Assembly: GCA_024364735.1 (NCBI GenBank)
Contig: JAGFNQ010001114.1
Location: 1,455,748-1,519,747 of the forward strand
Length of the DNA stretch: 64,000 nucleotides
Reading direction: 5' to 3'
Source of the DNA: Boesenbergia rotunda
Taxonomy: Eukaryota; Streptophyta; Magnoliopsida; Zingiberales; Zingiberaceae
A program made the translations under genes and the position numbers. Of the stretch, positions 31,965 to 43,361 are shown one piece after another (within the stretch, counting starts at the first letter, position 1; every line of letters begins with the position of its first letter). The notes below the pieces were generated by a model that made no database searches, was not told the DNA's origin, and worked only from the letters and a program-made list of their open reading frames with translations.

Positions 31965-34273
31965 TGTTGGGACCGGGTGCATGATGACAAGGATACGAAT
32001 TCATAAAATTTTAAATTTTTACGTGCAGCGGAAGAATTTGCATAAAATAATTTCCTAAATTATTTTAACTTCGTATCTAGCATGCAACCTTATGGTGTGT
32101 TGACATAATCATAAAATAAAACTTTGCGGAAAAGTAAACTAATTTACTTTATACCTTTCGTAACTCGAAGAAAGCGACGAGATCCAACCGTAGCGTCCCT
32201 TGGAAGCTCCGCCTCTATTCGCGTCCACGCCGAGTTCTCTTCGGGATGACTTCGCAAAGTCACGAGTTTTGTGCCAATGAGAACTACTAGATCCTCTAAA
32301 GGCACAACTAGAAGAACAAGAGAAAAGGAAAGGAAACTAACCAACAAAGAAACGGAATCGAATTCCGAGAAGAGAGGAGTCGCTATCCGCTTCTTCTTCT
32401 TCTTGTTTTGTTTCTCCTTCTTCTTGAAGCTCACGGCAACCACCTTCTATGGGAGGAGTTGCGCCGGCCCTAGCACACAAGAGGGGCGCCGGCCCTAGAT
32501 GCCTCAAGGTGGGCGCCGGCCCTAGGTGGGGAGAAGGGAAGGAGAAGAGAATAAAAGAGAGAGAGAGAGGGAGCTCTATATCAATACTCAATTGATTAGT
32601 TCGGAATCCAAGGCTTGCCTATGGTTCCTTATATAGTTGCTTCTCCCTCGCTAAGTCTCCTCTTTAACGGAATTAACGGAATTAGTTATCATAAGAATTT
32701 TATCTTATAAAATTTCTTATGACTTATTCCGTTAAGCCTAGTCTTATTATAACTAATTTATAATAAAACAAATTCTTCTTCTCTTTAAATTATGGAATAA
32801 AATTTTATAAAAAATTTATAAACTTTCTTATTATGGAAAAATCAATTTATAATTGATTTTATAAAATTAAAATAAACCAATTCATGGATTATTTTAACTT
32901 CCATAAAAAGAATAAATTTCTATAAATTTATTTATATAAATTTCTTTATACAAATTTATTTATCCATAATTTATAAAATAAATCGCGCTAGATTTATTTT
33001 ATTGATTAAACCAAAATTAATTGGTTTTTCTCCCTCTAGGTGGCCGGCCAACCAAGGAGGGCTTGCACCCTCTTTGGCCGGCCAAACCGAGCCGAACCAA
33101 CGCGAATTAAACCTATTTAATTCGCCCAAAAAGCCTTCAAAAGACTTAGCCATTTTTAGCTTCCATTGCGCCTCTGATTAACTCAGATTCGACTTATTTC
33201 TCTTGATCGGAAAATCTAATTTTCAACTCGTTTTAAATCCCTCGGATAACTCGTAGTGCGTGTGACTAAATAGGCTTTCGATTTATGTTGGCCGTCTATA
33301 ATCAACCAATTATAGAACGATCATGAGTGGCACCTAGTAGTACATCATGATCCCCAATTAATCGAAAGATCAACGGTTTGACCTCAGAAGAAATTATTCT
33401 GAAATCCTTCAACAGCTCTAATGAATCGTGCCCCATTCCCTTCACCACCTTATACCCACTTGGTTCAGGACATGGTCTATGTGTGTCAGTCCCCACTAGG
33501 CTGACTACGTCACACCTAGCCCAAGTAGTGTCTTTCTCGTCCTTTGGATTTCTAATTACTCTCATGTATTTAAGAGACTCGCACTCTAAACATGATATAC
33601 TCTGGCCAGAGGTTTTGAGTAACAATCCGACGATAGGCCTGGGTATACATCTCCTCGCAAGGAGTGGTGAATCCTTTGTAGGCTGTTCAAACATCTTCGG
33701 GCACTTCGGCTTATACCCAATCATCCTGGGTCCACACCTCCTTGGAGATGCTTGCTTAAGATGTTAAAGTATAAGTCTCCATGACCAAGATGACTTGAAC
33801 ACCGCAAGTCAAAGGAACATCGCACTTAAGCTACAGTAAGAACTTCATTGACATATCTACATGTAGATTCCCATATGAAGTCTTACAGCTAGTCACTCCA
33901 ATGAACTAGTTCCCTCAACTAGCATCCATGTTTATCTCCGGACATCCCAATGTCACCAGCCAGTGAGAATCAGCTTATTAGAGAATAACCCATGCTAGTC
34001 TCAACAGAATTGATAGTGTCCGTTTTTATCAATTCATCGACTAGCGATAGTTTCAATACTTCACAATTACACATGTAGAGATAATCACTAGTTGTGATCC
34101 CATCACAAATTCTCTTATGCTGTGAGTTGTATTGCGGACATTCAGTAGATGAGTTTAAGATCCCAATCAAATACACAAAACATGTATACTCAAATAGTGA
34201 ATTATCATTTATTAATATAAATGTTTACATCATAAGGCGATTGCCTTAGGACACTTCTCTCATATCACTAACA
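31965..34273 (-). repeat. 5' LTR of copia C2
   Basis: 2309 bases, A' type, ending CACTAACA, followed by TGCGC. A TATA-like TTATATA is at 32629-32635. GGCGCCGGCCCTAG-type motifs lie at 32459-32525, on the transcript side of the TATA box. Confidence 0.92.
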
Positions 34274-34278
34274 TGCGC

Positions 34279-34924
34279 GCCTTGGAGACACCCTCTCCGC
34301 AGGAACTTGCAGCGATGAGAAACGAACACAATCCGCTCGAGAAATCGAATTCGGAGCTCTAAGATCTTGAATCAAGCTTCCTCTGCTGTTGGCCGCGCGA
34401 TCGGATGAAAAACGGAGAAGAAGATGCGAAGAACTGGAAGAATAGTGGCTACGACACGCGACGACACGAGAAATCTGAGGGAGTTTTGATTAAATACTTA
34501 GCAATGGATGGCTGAGATTGTCTTGGCTTAATCCAATGGCTGGATCTTCTCTGATTGAACCCTAAACTTCCAGATCTCAATCTGAAGGTCAGATCTACCT
34601 CTCCTCAGCTGGGATCAATCGGATCTGCCCTAGATGGCCCAGATCTACTTGCCTTCCGAATGGACGGCTCACAGTTCTCCAAAGCTTGATCGCCTTGATC
34701 TGAGCCCGATTCTGACCCAACTTGACCTAGGTCCATGTTCCTTCAGCCTACAAAAATCAGCTTCAAATTAGATATCAAAGCATCTCAAATTTACATCGAT
34801 TTGCAATAAAGCTCAAAATAAAATTAATCCATGGAACCTAGGGTAATTTCAAGATTAAGCATAGAAAATATGGATCAAACATGGATTTTAAAGCCTAAAA
34901 TAATCAACAAAATAGTAGTTATCA
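34279..34924 (-). mobile_element. LTR-like element X1, right part
   Basis: Continues X1 after C2 and matches the right part of X2: 'ggatggctgagattg', 'cctagggtaatttca', 'gatcaaacatggattt', 'aataatcaacaaaat'. It ends ...TTATCA at 34924, next to the Z integrase. On the minus strand the element would run TGATAACTA... to ...TCGTGACA, an LTR-like TG...CA layout. No coding region. Confidence 0.65.
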
Positions 34925-35971
34925 ACCCATCACCATGATCCGATCGTAGTGTCTTGATATCTTTAAACTAATTAAAGATTCAGACTTGCGACCATCAAGT
35001 AAACGTATCCATAACTTTGAATATTCATCTCACGAAGTATTCAAAGCTACCTCTATCCTTGATTGGACCACACAAATCAGAATGAACCGATTCTAACATA
35101 TCATTGGTTGTATACCCCTCGCCCTTGAAAGGCCTCTTGGTCGTCATACCTTCCATGTAAGATTCAAAAGTTGGGAAGTCTCCCACTACCAATGAACCCA
35201 AGGGTTCATCGGCTATCGACCTTTTAATCCTACTATGGTTAATAAGACCAAGCCATAGATGCTAAAGGTATGTTTGGTTCATCTTGGAAGGAACATTTCT
35301 CTTACTTAGGTTAGATGATGAGCCATTAGCTACTATTTGCACCATGGGGGACTTTGGTTTTAATTGCTTAAATTGCTTATCCATGTTCCTAAACAGATAA
35401 TCTTTTTATTCCACTTTTCTTAACAAAAAGCAATAGAGTATCCATTGTTTCAGAAACTGAACCAGAAGTCATTCTAAAATTAGGTACATAAAAGCAATCA
35501 TAAAACCAAAACTTTATCTTCTAAATACAAATAAATAACTCCCACTGTAATAGTCGCCACCTTCGTAGCATATCACATGTTGACAGTAATCATTTCTTTA
35601 GCTAGTCGTTGGGCTTCCTGGAACCCTTACAAAGAATTGCAGACATATTTAGTGGCATCTGTATCTACCCACCAGGTACTGGTAGATAACACCGCTAAAA
35701 CATGATACAACGACAAAAAAAAAGATATACCTTTCACTTGACAATGAGGACAGTTCACCTTTCAATGTCCAATTTGCTTACATGTGAAGCACTTGCCTTT
35801 CGCTTCTTCACGCCAGTCCGAGGTCCTTACGATGTTGCTGCCATTTTGAACACTCCTTGTTTCTTCTTCTTCCTACCTTTCGGCACAGAAGTAGAAACTC
35901 TTTGAGTCACTAAGGCCTGTGAACTTTGATGAAGGAGCCCCTCTGCTGCCTGGAGTTCTCCTAGTAGTTCC
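34925..35971 (-). pseudogene. Decayed copia Z: integrase, protease, zinc knuckle
   Basis: The minus strand shows copia motifs in order but in different frames. From right to left these are a zinc-knuckle remnant CFTCKQIGHWK (about 35760-35800, final cysteine lost), a protease remnant WWVDTDATKYVCNSLQGF (about 35600-35690, DTG changed to DTD), and an integrase zinc-domain remnant ESYMEGMTTKRPFKGEG (first cysteine replaced by Y). These are followed by VHSDLCGP at about 35090 and KTLRSDHG at about 34950. Sequence beyond 34925 is lost at the X1 junction. This is a different and older copia lineage from the A and B families. Confidence 0.75.
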
Positions 35972-36380
35972 TGTTGGATCGAGAAGAACGATAGAGGGGA
36001 GGTGAATATCGTAAAACATTTCGGATTCGCAAAAGAGAATAAGCAGTGGAAAGTAAAGAAACACAAATGCGAACTCAAGCAATTTTACTTGGTTCAGAGT
36101 CGCGGTCGGCTCGTACTCCAAGATCCATGGTCGTTGACCATTTACTGCGGGCAATGCTATATGTGCACAAATGTTTACAGAGAAATTTTATAGTTATAGT
36201 ACAGTAAACTGAAACTTAAGCTCTTTCATTACCGACACTCGTTGTAGATTGTACTTCTGAGTAGAGGCTCATCGTCGACGCTTCAATCTCGAGTCGGGAG
36301 GTTTCTGGAGCAGAGCGCTTGAGTCGAAGAGCGTAGTGACGTTGGAATAATGTGTTGAGAAGCCTTGGGGGTCGAGCCCC

Positions 36381-36387
36381 TTATATA
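36381..36387 (-). promoter_or_regulatory. Candidate TATA box of element Y
   Basis: CTATATAAGG on the minus strand, followed by 'ggctcgaccccc'. If it is real, Y is transcribed leftward. Confidence 0.4.
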
Positions 36388-36395
36388 GTGAGCCT

Positions 36396-36760
36396 GGGGG
36401 CGCCCGGGACGTTGGGGGCGCCCTCCACGTGTCTCACGATCCGGCAACCTCTCGGTCAGCCCTTATCCCTCAAGGATCGGGCTCGAGGATTGACGGGGGC
36501 ACCCGGGAAGCAGGGGGCGCCCGGGTTGACTCTTTCAGCGGGCTTCTCGGCTGGATAAGCTTCTATTGCTTCGTTGGCTTCGACCCAGGGCGCCCAAGGC
36601 GCCCGAGGCATCCGGGGTGCCCGGGAGCACGGGGGCGCCCGGGAGCATGGGGGCGCCAGGGAGCATAAGCTTCCGAAGCGTTTTCTTGCTTAACTTGTTT
36701 TGCCTTGACCTTGGGGGCGCCCGGGACACTGGGGGCGCCCTGCCCAGCTGCTTGCCCCTC
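36396..36760. repeat. Degenerate gggggcgcccggga repeats in Y
   Basis: At least eight close variants of GGGGGCGCCCGGGA, singly or in pairs, for example around 36396, 36415, 36495, 36510, 36630, 36648, 36714 and 36731. The unit contains the palindrome GGGCGCCC. The region is strongly GC-rich in an AT-rich window. Confidence 0.8.
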
Positions 36761-37016
36761 TCCTTTGGGGCGTTTTGAACTACAGAAACACATTCCTTGG
36801 GTCCTGCATCCAAGGTTAGTCCAAAACAACACAAAGCAATAAAATATTAGGTTTATACAGCCTTAGCTATCTTGGTTCTGGCTTTGGGTCTCCACAATGG
36901 AACCCTAGGTCGAACCGACACCTACTGTTCCCTCGACGGGGAACGCGTCCTCACCTACTCCTCTCTGGAGAATTTACCTGTTGCCAACCGGCTCCTCCGG
37001 TTGGACTTTTGCCCAA

Positions 37017-37060
37017 TAGTCCTTCGCCAGGTGCCCAGCTGTCCTTCGCCAGGTCTTAAG
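37017..37060. repeat. ccttcgccaggt repeats, left part
   Basis: 'agtccttcgccaggtgcccag' type units, two copies here. The array is cut by the solo LTR at 37061 and resumes at 39324. Confidence 0.8.
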
Positions 37061-39318
37061 TGTTAGTGATATGAGAGAAGTGTCCTAAGGCAATCGTCTT
37101 ATGATTGTAAACATTTTTTTTAATAAATGATAATTCACTATTTGAGTATACATGTTTGTGTATTTGATTGGGATCTTAAACTCATCTACTGAATGTCCGC
37201 AATACAATTCACAGCATAAGAGAATTTGTGATGGGATCACAACTAGTGATTATCTCTAAATGTGCAATTGTAAAGTATTGAAAATATCCCTAGTCGATGA
37301 ATTGATAAATACGGACACTATCAATTCTGTTGAGACTAGCATGGGTTATTCTCTAATCAGCTGATTCTCACTGGCTGGTGACATTGGGATGTCCGGAGAT
37401 AAACATGGATGCTAGTTAAGGGAACTAGTTCATTGGAGTGACTAGCTGTAAAACTTCATATGGTAATCTATAAAGATATGTCACTGAAGTTCTTACTGCA
37501 GCTTAAGTGCGATGTTCCTTTGACTTGCGGTGTTCAAGTCATCTTGGTCATGGAGACTTATACTTTAACATCTTAAGCAAGCATCTCCAAGGAGGTGTGG
37601 ACCCAGGATGATTGGGTATAAGCCAAAGTGCCCGAAGATGTTTGAACAGCCTACAAAGGATTCACCACTCCTTGCGAGGAGATGTATACCCAGGCCTATC
37701 GTCGGATTGTTACTCAAAGCCTCTGGCCAGAACATATCATGTTTAGAGTATGAGTCTCTTAAATACATGAGAGTAATTAGAAATCCAAAGGACGAGAAAG
37801 ACACTACTTGGGCTAGGTGTGACGTAGTCAGCCTAGTGGGGACTGACACACACAGATCATGTCCTAAACCAAGTGGGTACAAGATGGTGAAGGGAATGAG
37901 GCACGATTTATTAGAGCTGCTGAAGGGTTTCAGAATCATATCTGAAGTCAACCGTTGATCTTTCGATTAATTGGGGATCATGATGTACTACTAGGTGTCA
38001 CTCATGATCGTTCTATAATTGGTTAATTATAGACGGCCAATATAAATCGAAAGCCTATTTAGTCACACGCACTACGAGTAATCCGAGGGATTTAAAATGA
38101 GTTGAAAATTGGATTTTCCAATCAAGAGAAGTAAGTCGAATATGAGTTAATCAGAGGCGCAACGGAAACTTAAAATGGCTAGGTCATTTGAAGGCTTATT
38201 GGGCGAATTAAATGAGTTTAATTCGCGATCGGTTCGGCTCGGTTTGGTCGGCCAAAGAGGGTGTTAACCCCCTTTAGTTTGGCCGGCCACAACAAGGGGA
38301 AGAAACCAATTTATTTGGTTTAATTAATAAAATAAATCTAGCACGATTTGTTTTATAAATTATGGATAAATAAATTTGTATAAAGAAATTTATATAAATA
38401 AATTTATAGAAATTTATTCTTTTTATAGAAATTAAAATGATCCATGGAATGGTTTATTTTAATTTTATAAAATCAATTATGAATTGATTTTTTCATAATA
38501 AGAAAGTTTATAAATTTCTTATAAAATTTATTCCATAATTAAAGGAGAGAAGTATTTGTTTTATTATAAAGTTAGTTATAATAAAACTAGGCATAACGGA
38601 ATTATTCATAAGAAAGATTATAAGATAAATTTCTTATGAAAATTAATTCTGTTAATTCCGTTAAGAGAGAGACTTGGCAAGGGAGAAGCAACTATATAAG
38701 GAACCAAAGGCAAGCCTTGAATTCCCAATCAATTAATCAAGAGATTAGTTGCTCTCTCTCTCTCTACACGCCTCTCTCTCTCTAGGGCCGGCTCCCCTCT
38801 CTCTCTAGGGCCGGCTCTCTCTCTCCCCTAGGGCCGGCGCAACTCCCAAGGTGGGCGTGAGCTTCATCCACCAAGACGACCTCGGAGAAGAAGAAGCGGA
38901 TCACATCTCCTTCATTCTCGGAATTTAGATTCCGTCTCTTGGTGGTTAGTTTCCTTTCTTCTCTCTTGATCTTCTAGTTGTGCCTTTAGAGAATCTAGTA
39001 GTTCTCGTCGGCACAAAACTCGTGGCTTTGCGAAGTCATCCCGAAGAGAACTCGACGTGGACGTGAATAGAGGCGGAGCTTCCAAGGGACGCTACGGTTG
39101 GATCTCGTCCCTTACTTCGAGTTACGCGAGGTATTGAGTAAATTAGTTTACTTTCTGCAAAATTTTAATTTATGATCATGCCCACACATCATAAGGTCGC
39201 ATGCTAGATACGTGGTTAAAATAATTTGAGAAATTATTTATGCTAATTCTTCCGCTGCACGTAAATATTTTAAAATTTACGAACCCGTATCCTTGTCAAC
39301 ATGCACCCGGTCCCAACA
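37061..39318 (+). mobile_element. Solo LTR (A' type) with TSD TTAAG
   Basis: 2258 bases running TGTTAGTGAT...GTCCCAACA, flanked by TTAAG at 37056-37060 and 39319-39323. It is the same subtype as the C2 LTRs, with TATATAA at 38693-38699 and three GGGCCGGC motifs at about 38784-38840. No internal sequence remains. Confidence 0.93.
38693..38699 (+). promoter_or_regulatory. TATA box of the solo LTR
   Basis: TATATAA followed by 'ggaaccaaaggcaagcc', as in other A' LTRs. Confidence 0.6.
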
Positions 39319-39323
39319 TTAAG

Positions 39324-39510
39324 TACCAAGCAGTCCTTCGCCTGGTGCCCAGCAGTCCTTCGCCAGGTCTTCGGTTCCAAGAAGCCCTTCGCCTGGTGCC
39401 TAGCAGTTCTTCGCTAGGTCTTTGACTCCTAGCAGCCCTTCGCTAGGTCTTAGGGTTTCGATGCCTAGCAGTCCTTCACTAGGTGCCTAGCAGTCCTTCG
39501 CTAGGACTTC
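39324..39510. repeat. ccttcgccaggt repeats, right part
   Basis: Eight or so degenerate units of the form 'agtccttcgc(c/t)(a/t)ggt' with variable spacing, continuing the array at 37017-37060. Confidence 0.8.
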
Positions 39511-39616
39511 AATCTGCACACTCAAGTAGCAAGTTAGATAAACATAACATCTTAACTTTTGAACCCTTTGCCATTATCAAAACACAGGTTCGACTTGGGT
39601 GCTGTCTGCACCAATA

Positions 39617-39936
39617 GTTCCCTCAACTTATACTCATGCTTATTCATGCTATAGTTGAGCTGGAACTGCTCAAAACTCCTAGGCAGAGATTGGAGTATAT
39701 TATCGACTTGGGTTTCCCCGTCGATTTTTCCTCCAAGAACCTCAATCTCATTGAGGTGGGCCATCATCTTCAGGACATTCCTCGAAGAGCACATATTTGT
39801 ATTCTTCAGCAATAAGGACAACGTGTAGGTTTCTTTTCCAGTCAATGTAATTGGGGCCACTAAGTTTGTTTTCCTTAAGTATTGTAGCTAGTGGGTTAAA
39901 GACTATTTTGAAAATCCTAAGAATCACAACATACAC
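39617..39936 (-). pseudogene. gag: Decayed copia Z gag
   Basis: Two overlapping frames on the minus strand carry a copia Gag. One reads NPLATILKENKLSGPNYIDW. The other reads MMAHLNEIEVLGGKIDGE and ends SFEQFQLNYSMNKHEYKLREL at the Y insertion. The middle of Gag is missing between them. The C-terminal part continues beyond Y as ELQAAEGLL at 35930-35970. Its lineage differs from the BARE-1-like Gag of the other elements. Confidence 0.75.
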
Positions 39937-40402
39937 TACTTTAGAAATCGAAAATAAATTGATTCTTCAAAATAATTAATTTTCAAAATCAACCAACATC
40001 TCAAACACCGAGAATTTGCATGCCACGTTTGTGTGGACGTATACAAACTCTACATTCGTTAGAGAAGGTTTTACCCATTAGTCTTACTATCTTGTCAACC
40101 TAACAGTAAGACTAATAGTTGGTTAACTTCGGCCCTACAAGTTATTAGCAGTGACACCGTTGGGGAGGATACTAATAATTGTATCTAAGTGTTTACCATT
40201 GCACGACACTAAGGAAACTATTTAGGATTATGTGCCTTCCATTCGGGAAGTGCACACGCTCTTTAATAATCCCCTATAATCTTTTCTGACCTTGTGATCC
40301 GCAGAACAAGCCTATCGTTATGGAGGAAGGCACTCAGAGCCAACGCGCGGGCTTGTTCGCATCACATATCAGATTGCAATGGAGGCCGTGGGACCCTTAG
40401 GG
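39937..40402 (-). other. Leader of copia Z, gag-proximal part
   Basis: Between Z gag and the B1 insertion, with no gene. It contains 'tagtcttactat' and 'cagtaagactaata', which are partly complementary. It is cut at 40402 by B1 (TAGGG at 40398-40402) and continues at 51778. Confidence 0.6.
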
Positions 40403-41392
40403 TGTTAGTAGGAGCCCTAGAGCCAATTATATGATGATTGACTAGGGGTATTTTGTATCATATTCTATCATTAGTAAAGGCATGTTTGGTTATTATACTT
40501 ACTTTGTATTTGTGTCAAATAATTAAGTATAATAATGTCCTTGTGTAGTAGGTTCTTATTTACATCATATCGATTGGTTGAATCGATAGTGAGATGATAT
40601 AGAGAACACTACACTAAACTATTCCTAGTCGAGCATTAATATTCAAGGACAATATTAATGCATGGAGACTAGCATATAAGTCAACTGATGACTTGAGCTC
40701 ACAAGTCATGGATATGTGATATCAAGTTGACACATGGGTATACATTGGAGAATGTGTACTGAATTGACCCGCCATGAGAAAGTTTCATAGATTGTCATAT
40801 GAGTGTCATAAACTTTCTCATGTGACTATTTGTATGAATAGTCCTTAGACCTGAAGTCACTACGGCCCCTACATAAGGAGTTATGTACTTTGGTATCGTT
40901 AAACGTCACCCGTAACAGGGTCGACTATAAAGGCGATCACTGGGTATGTAATGAATTATGAGGAGGGGTGTGAGTGATGTAGATGGGATCTATCCCTCCC
41001 ATATGACGGGAGTGATATTTGTGGGTCCCTTGATCGAGTAGGACTTCTAAAACGCATGATCATGCTCAAATGAGTCAAAATGAGATATTGAGCTCATTTG
41101 TTTGAGTGAGTCTACTCGGGGATCAAGAAACACAAGATTGACTGAGGATGACATGGTCTATGCCTCATTGGTCAATCTAGATATCGAGGATAGAAGGACA
41201 AGGTCATACATTATCGTAGTCACGGTGATTTAGTCGGATCTCGACTTTTCTTGTTACTTGGGTAGCATTGATGCATTGCTAGATGTCGCTCATTGCTTAT
41301 GTGTCTAAAGTGTTTAGGCACATTGCCAATGTTACGAGAACCTATTGGGTCACACACAAAGGTCATAATGTTTCGGGAAATCTGATCGGCAG

Positions 41393-41716
41393 ATCTGAGC
41401 CTGAGTTGGGAACTCGGGAGATCTGAGCCCGAGTTGGGAACTCGGGAGGTCAGTTCGGGAGCTCGAGTTGGGAACTCGGGAGTGCAGGTCGGGAGCACGC
41501 CACTCGGCAGACTGGGACGACACTCGGCAGACTGGGCTGGGAGCTCGGTAGACTAGGATGACACTTGGCAAACTGGGCTGGAGACCGGCAGACTGGGTCG
41601 GCACTCGGTAGACTGGGCTGGGAGCTCGGCAGACTGGGTCGGAGCTCGACAGACTGGGTCGGGAGCTCGGCACTCGGGAGACTTGGTCGGGAGACCGAGT
41701 CGGAAGCCCGAAAGGC
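41393..41716. repeat. Tandem array in the B1 5' LTR
   Basis: Repeats of two related units: 'gatctgagcccgagttggga' (three variants from about 41393) and 'ctcggcagactgggctggga' variants (about nine up to 41716). The 3' LTR has a shorter version at about 50926-51196. The open frames across the array are repeat-derived and occur on both strands. Confidence 0.85.
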
Positions 41717-41797
41717 CCGATCGGAATTACGGGAAAAATTCATTAAAGTGTTTAATGAAGGGAAAAAGAAATGATTCTTTTCTTGCATGGGAAAAGA

Positions 41798-41828
41798 TAA
41801 AGAGTCACATGAAAAGATGTGCTCTTTA
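41798..41828 (+). other. Imperfect hairpin upstream of the B1 TATA box
   Basis: TAAAGAGTCACAT and ATGTGCTCTTTA can pair with one bulged T around the loop GAAAAG. The 3' LTR copy at 51288-51318 has changes in the left arm that weaken it. Confidence 0.5.
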
Positions 41829-41885
41829 TTGGTATTAATGAAGGAAGCCAAAGAGACACAAACCTCTTCATATTCATGGGATGAT

Positions 41886-41892
41886 TATAAAA
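41886..41892 (+). promoter_or_regulatory. TATA box of the B1 5' LTR
   Basis: TATAAAA about 390 bases before the LTR end. The same box lies at 51376-51382 in the 3' LTR. Confidence 0.6.
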
Positions 41893-42280
41893 GATGGACT
41901 TGTGACTTTGGATGAGGTCTTCTTCCCTTGGCTTCTTCCCTATCCTCTTTTCTCCCTCATCTTCCTCTTTTGGCCGAAACCCTATTGTAGGGTTCTTGGT
42001 GTTCTGCGAGCTACCTCAAGTTGCTAGCACAACTAAGGTAGTTCTCCCGATGTTGAGAGATTGTGTCCGTGTGGATACGAATAGAGGCACGGACACTTGA
42101 ACGTGCAAGAGATCCGGCGCATCTTGGACGAGCAGGATATGCAAAGGGCACACTCCAAAGGTATACACTTAGATAGATCTATTAGAGATGTACATTATAC
42201 GAGTTTTCTTTCGCATGGATCGCTCGAGGTTCTTGTTTCCGCTGCATTTTTTGTATTTTGGTGTCGGGAGAACCCAACAA

Positions 42281-42292
42281 TGGTATCAGAGC
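42281..42292 (+). other. Primer binding site (tRNA-iMet), copia B1
   Basis: TGGTATCAGAGC, one base after the 5' LTR end. Confidence 0.92.
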
Positions 42293-43247
42293 CACTTGCG
42301 AAAGATCGTACAATGTTTTATGCCTTTTATATGTGATATAGAAGTAGGACAAGATTTATTATGAGTTGCATATAACTGTATGATAGGCCTCTGAGGTATA
42401 CTGAGCCGAAGGCTCCCGAGGCTCACTCGGGAGGATGAGGCTCGGGTCATCCCGGGAAAGGAGCCCCGAGACTGTCTCGGGAAAAGGGAGTCCGAGTGAT
42501 CATACCGTAGCTATATGGGACCGCCGTGAGTTTCTGCTCAAGCGGCTAATTTTGTTTTGCACTCATAATAAAATCAATGTCCTAAATCTATTGTGTATGA
42601 TTGATGACATGGTGAATGGTTATGGCCTTGACCCCAATGTGATTGGATGTATGTGTGTGTGTGCATGTTGTAATTCATAATACGGCCTGCGTGTCGTGCC
42701 TTGTCTATATTCTTCCTAATTGTAAAATTAGATTTAGACTCGAATGTAACTCGAGTTTTCCTACATTGTAATGTACAAAAGAGGAATGGAGTGTCCATTG
42801 AAGAGTGAAGGTACAAGGAGGATGCCAACCACACATGATGACCGGAGGATGCTCTTGAAGAAGATGTTATCCCTAGGTTGACCATCGATCCTCTCATTGG
42901 CTTGAGAATATCGTAGTATACGGGCCATAACCATGTCACATTTTCTTGCTTATATGTTGATATATGCTATGTGTGTGTATGTAATGCATGCTTAGATGTT
43001 TATGTTAATTAAGTCAACTCAATATGCCTACCAAGGTTCGGTACTCATAAACTACCTCGATCATTTGTTGTTGGGTTTGCCAAAGCAAAGCCACACATTT
43101 ATCTTGGTAGAGTGCGAGAGGACAATTGTGATGTCCCGCTATCGAACTTTGGGTGAGATTTAACTAAGTCACCTCAATTGGATTGAGAAACTTAGAGGCA
43201 TATCCCAAAAGTTGAGAAAATTGGGTAAGAGGAAAATTATACTAAGT

Positions 43248-43276
43248 CTTGGGCGATTAGCCAAAGCTAACTCAAG
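43248..43276 (+). other. Leader stem-loop, copy 1, B1
   Basis: CTTGGG pairs with CTCAAG (one G-T wobble). Inside, TTAGC pairs with GCTAA around the loop CAAA, with a CGA bulge. B2 has the same two structures at 63843-63872 and 63963-63992. Confidence 0.6.
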
Positions 43277-43361
43277 ATGATGTGTAATGTGAATCTTAAC
43301 CCTTTTCAAGAGTTGCATATGATGTAATTGGTAAAATGTTGTCTACCTAGTTATACCAAGT

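Larger units (their letters stand above)
21701..34273 (-). mobile_element. Ty1/copia element C2 with A'-type LTRs, containing a solo LTR
   Basis: A complete element on the minus strand with target duplication TGCGC (21696-21700 and 34274-34278). The 3' LTR is 21701-23428 plus 25733-26313, split by a solo LTR. The 5' LTR is 31965-34273, the primer site 31952-31963 and the polypurine tract 26314-26326. The Gag-Pol is close to C1, but the LTRs are of a different subtype with GGGCCGGC repeats. Near their 5' plus-strand ends the two LTRs differ at about seven of 320 positions compared by eye. Confidence 0.92.
35972..39616 (-). mobile_element. LTR-like element Y in Z gag, containing a solo LTR
   Basis: It begins TGTTGGATCGAG and ends CTGCACCAATA, flanked by GTTCC at 35967-35971 and 39617-39621; the match extends to TAGTTCC. 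Removing it restores a continuous Gag reading (KLRELLGELQAAEG) in Z. The right end would be CCAACA but for one transition, which would make a TG...CA solo LTR. Without the nested solo LTR it is about 1.4 kb. It contains GC-rich repeats and a 'ccttcgccaggt' array and has no gene: the glycine/proline/alanine-rich frames at 36352-36834 are read-outs of the GC repeats on both strands. The family is unknown to me. Confidence 0.65.
40403..42279 (+). repeat. 5' LTR of copia B1
   Basis: 1877 bases running TGTTAGTAGGAGCCC...AGAACCCAACA. TATAAAA is at 41886-41892. A tandem array lies at about 41393-41716. 'ttttggccgaaaccctatt' at about 41968 is the same GGCCGAAAC motif seen in the gypsy LTR. Confidence 0.93.

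Noticed and set aside
36352..36834. Collagen-like glycine/proline-rich frames
   Set aside because: Such frames occur on both strands across the GGGGGCGCCC repeats of element Y. They have no domain and no family support, so they are a read-out of base composition.
41220..41851. Serine/proline-rich frames of 92-133 codons
   Set aside because: They cross the tandem array in the B1 LTR. Different frames are open in the two LTRs and there is no known domain.
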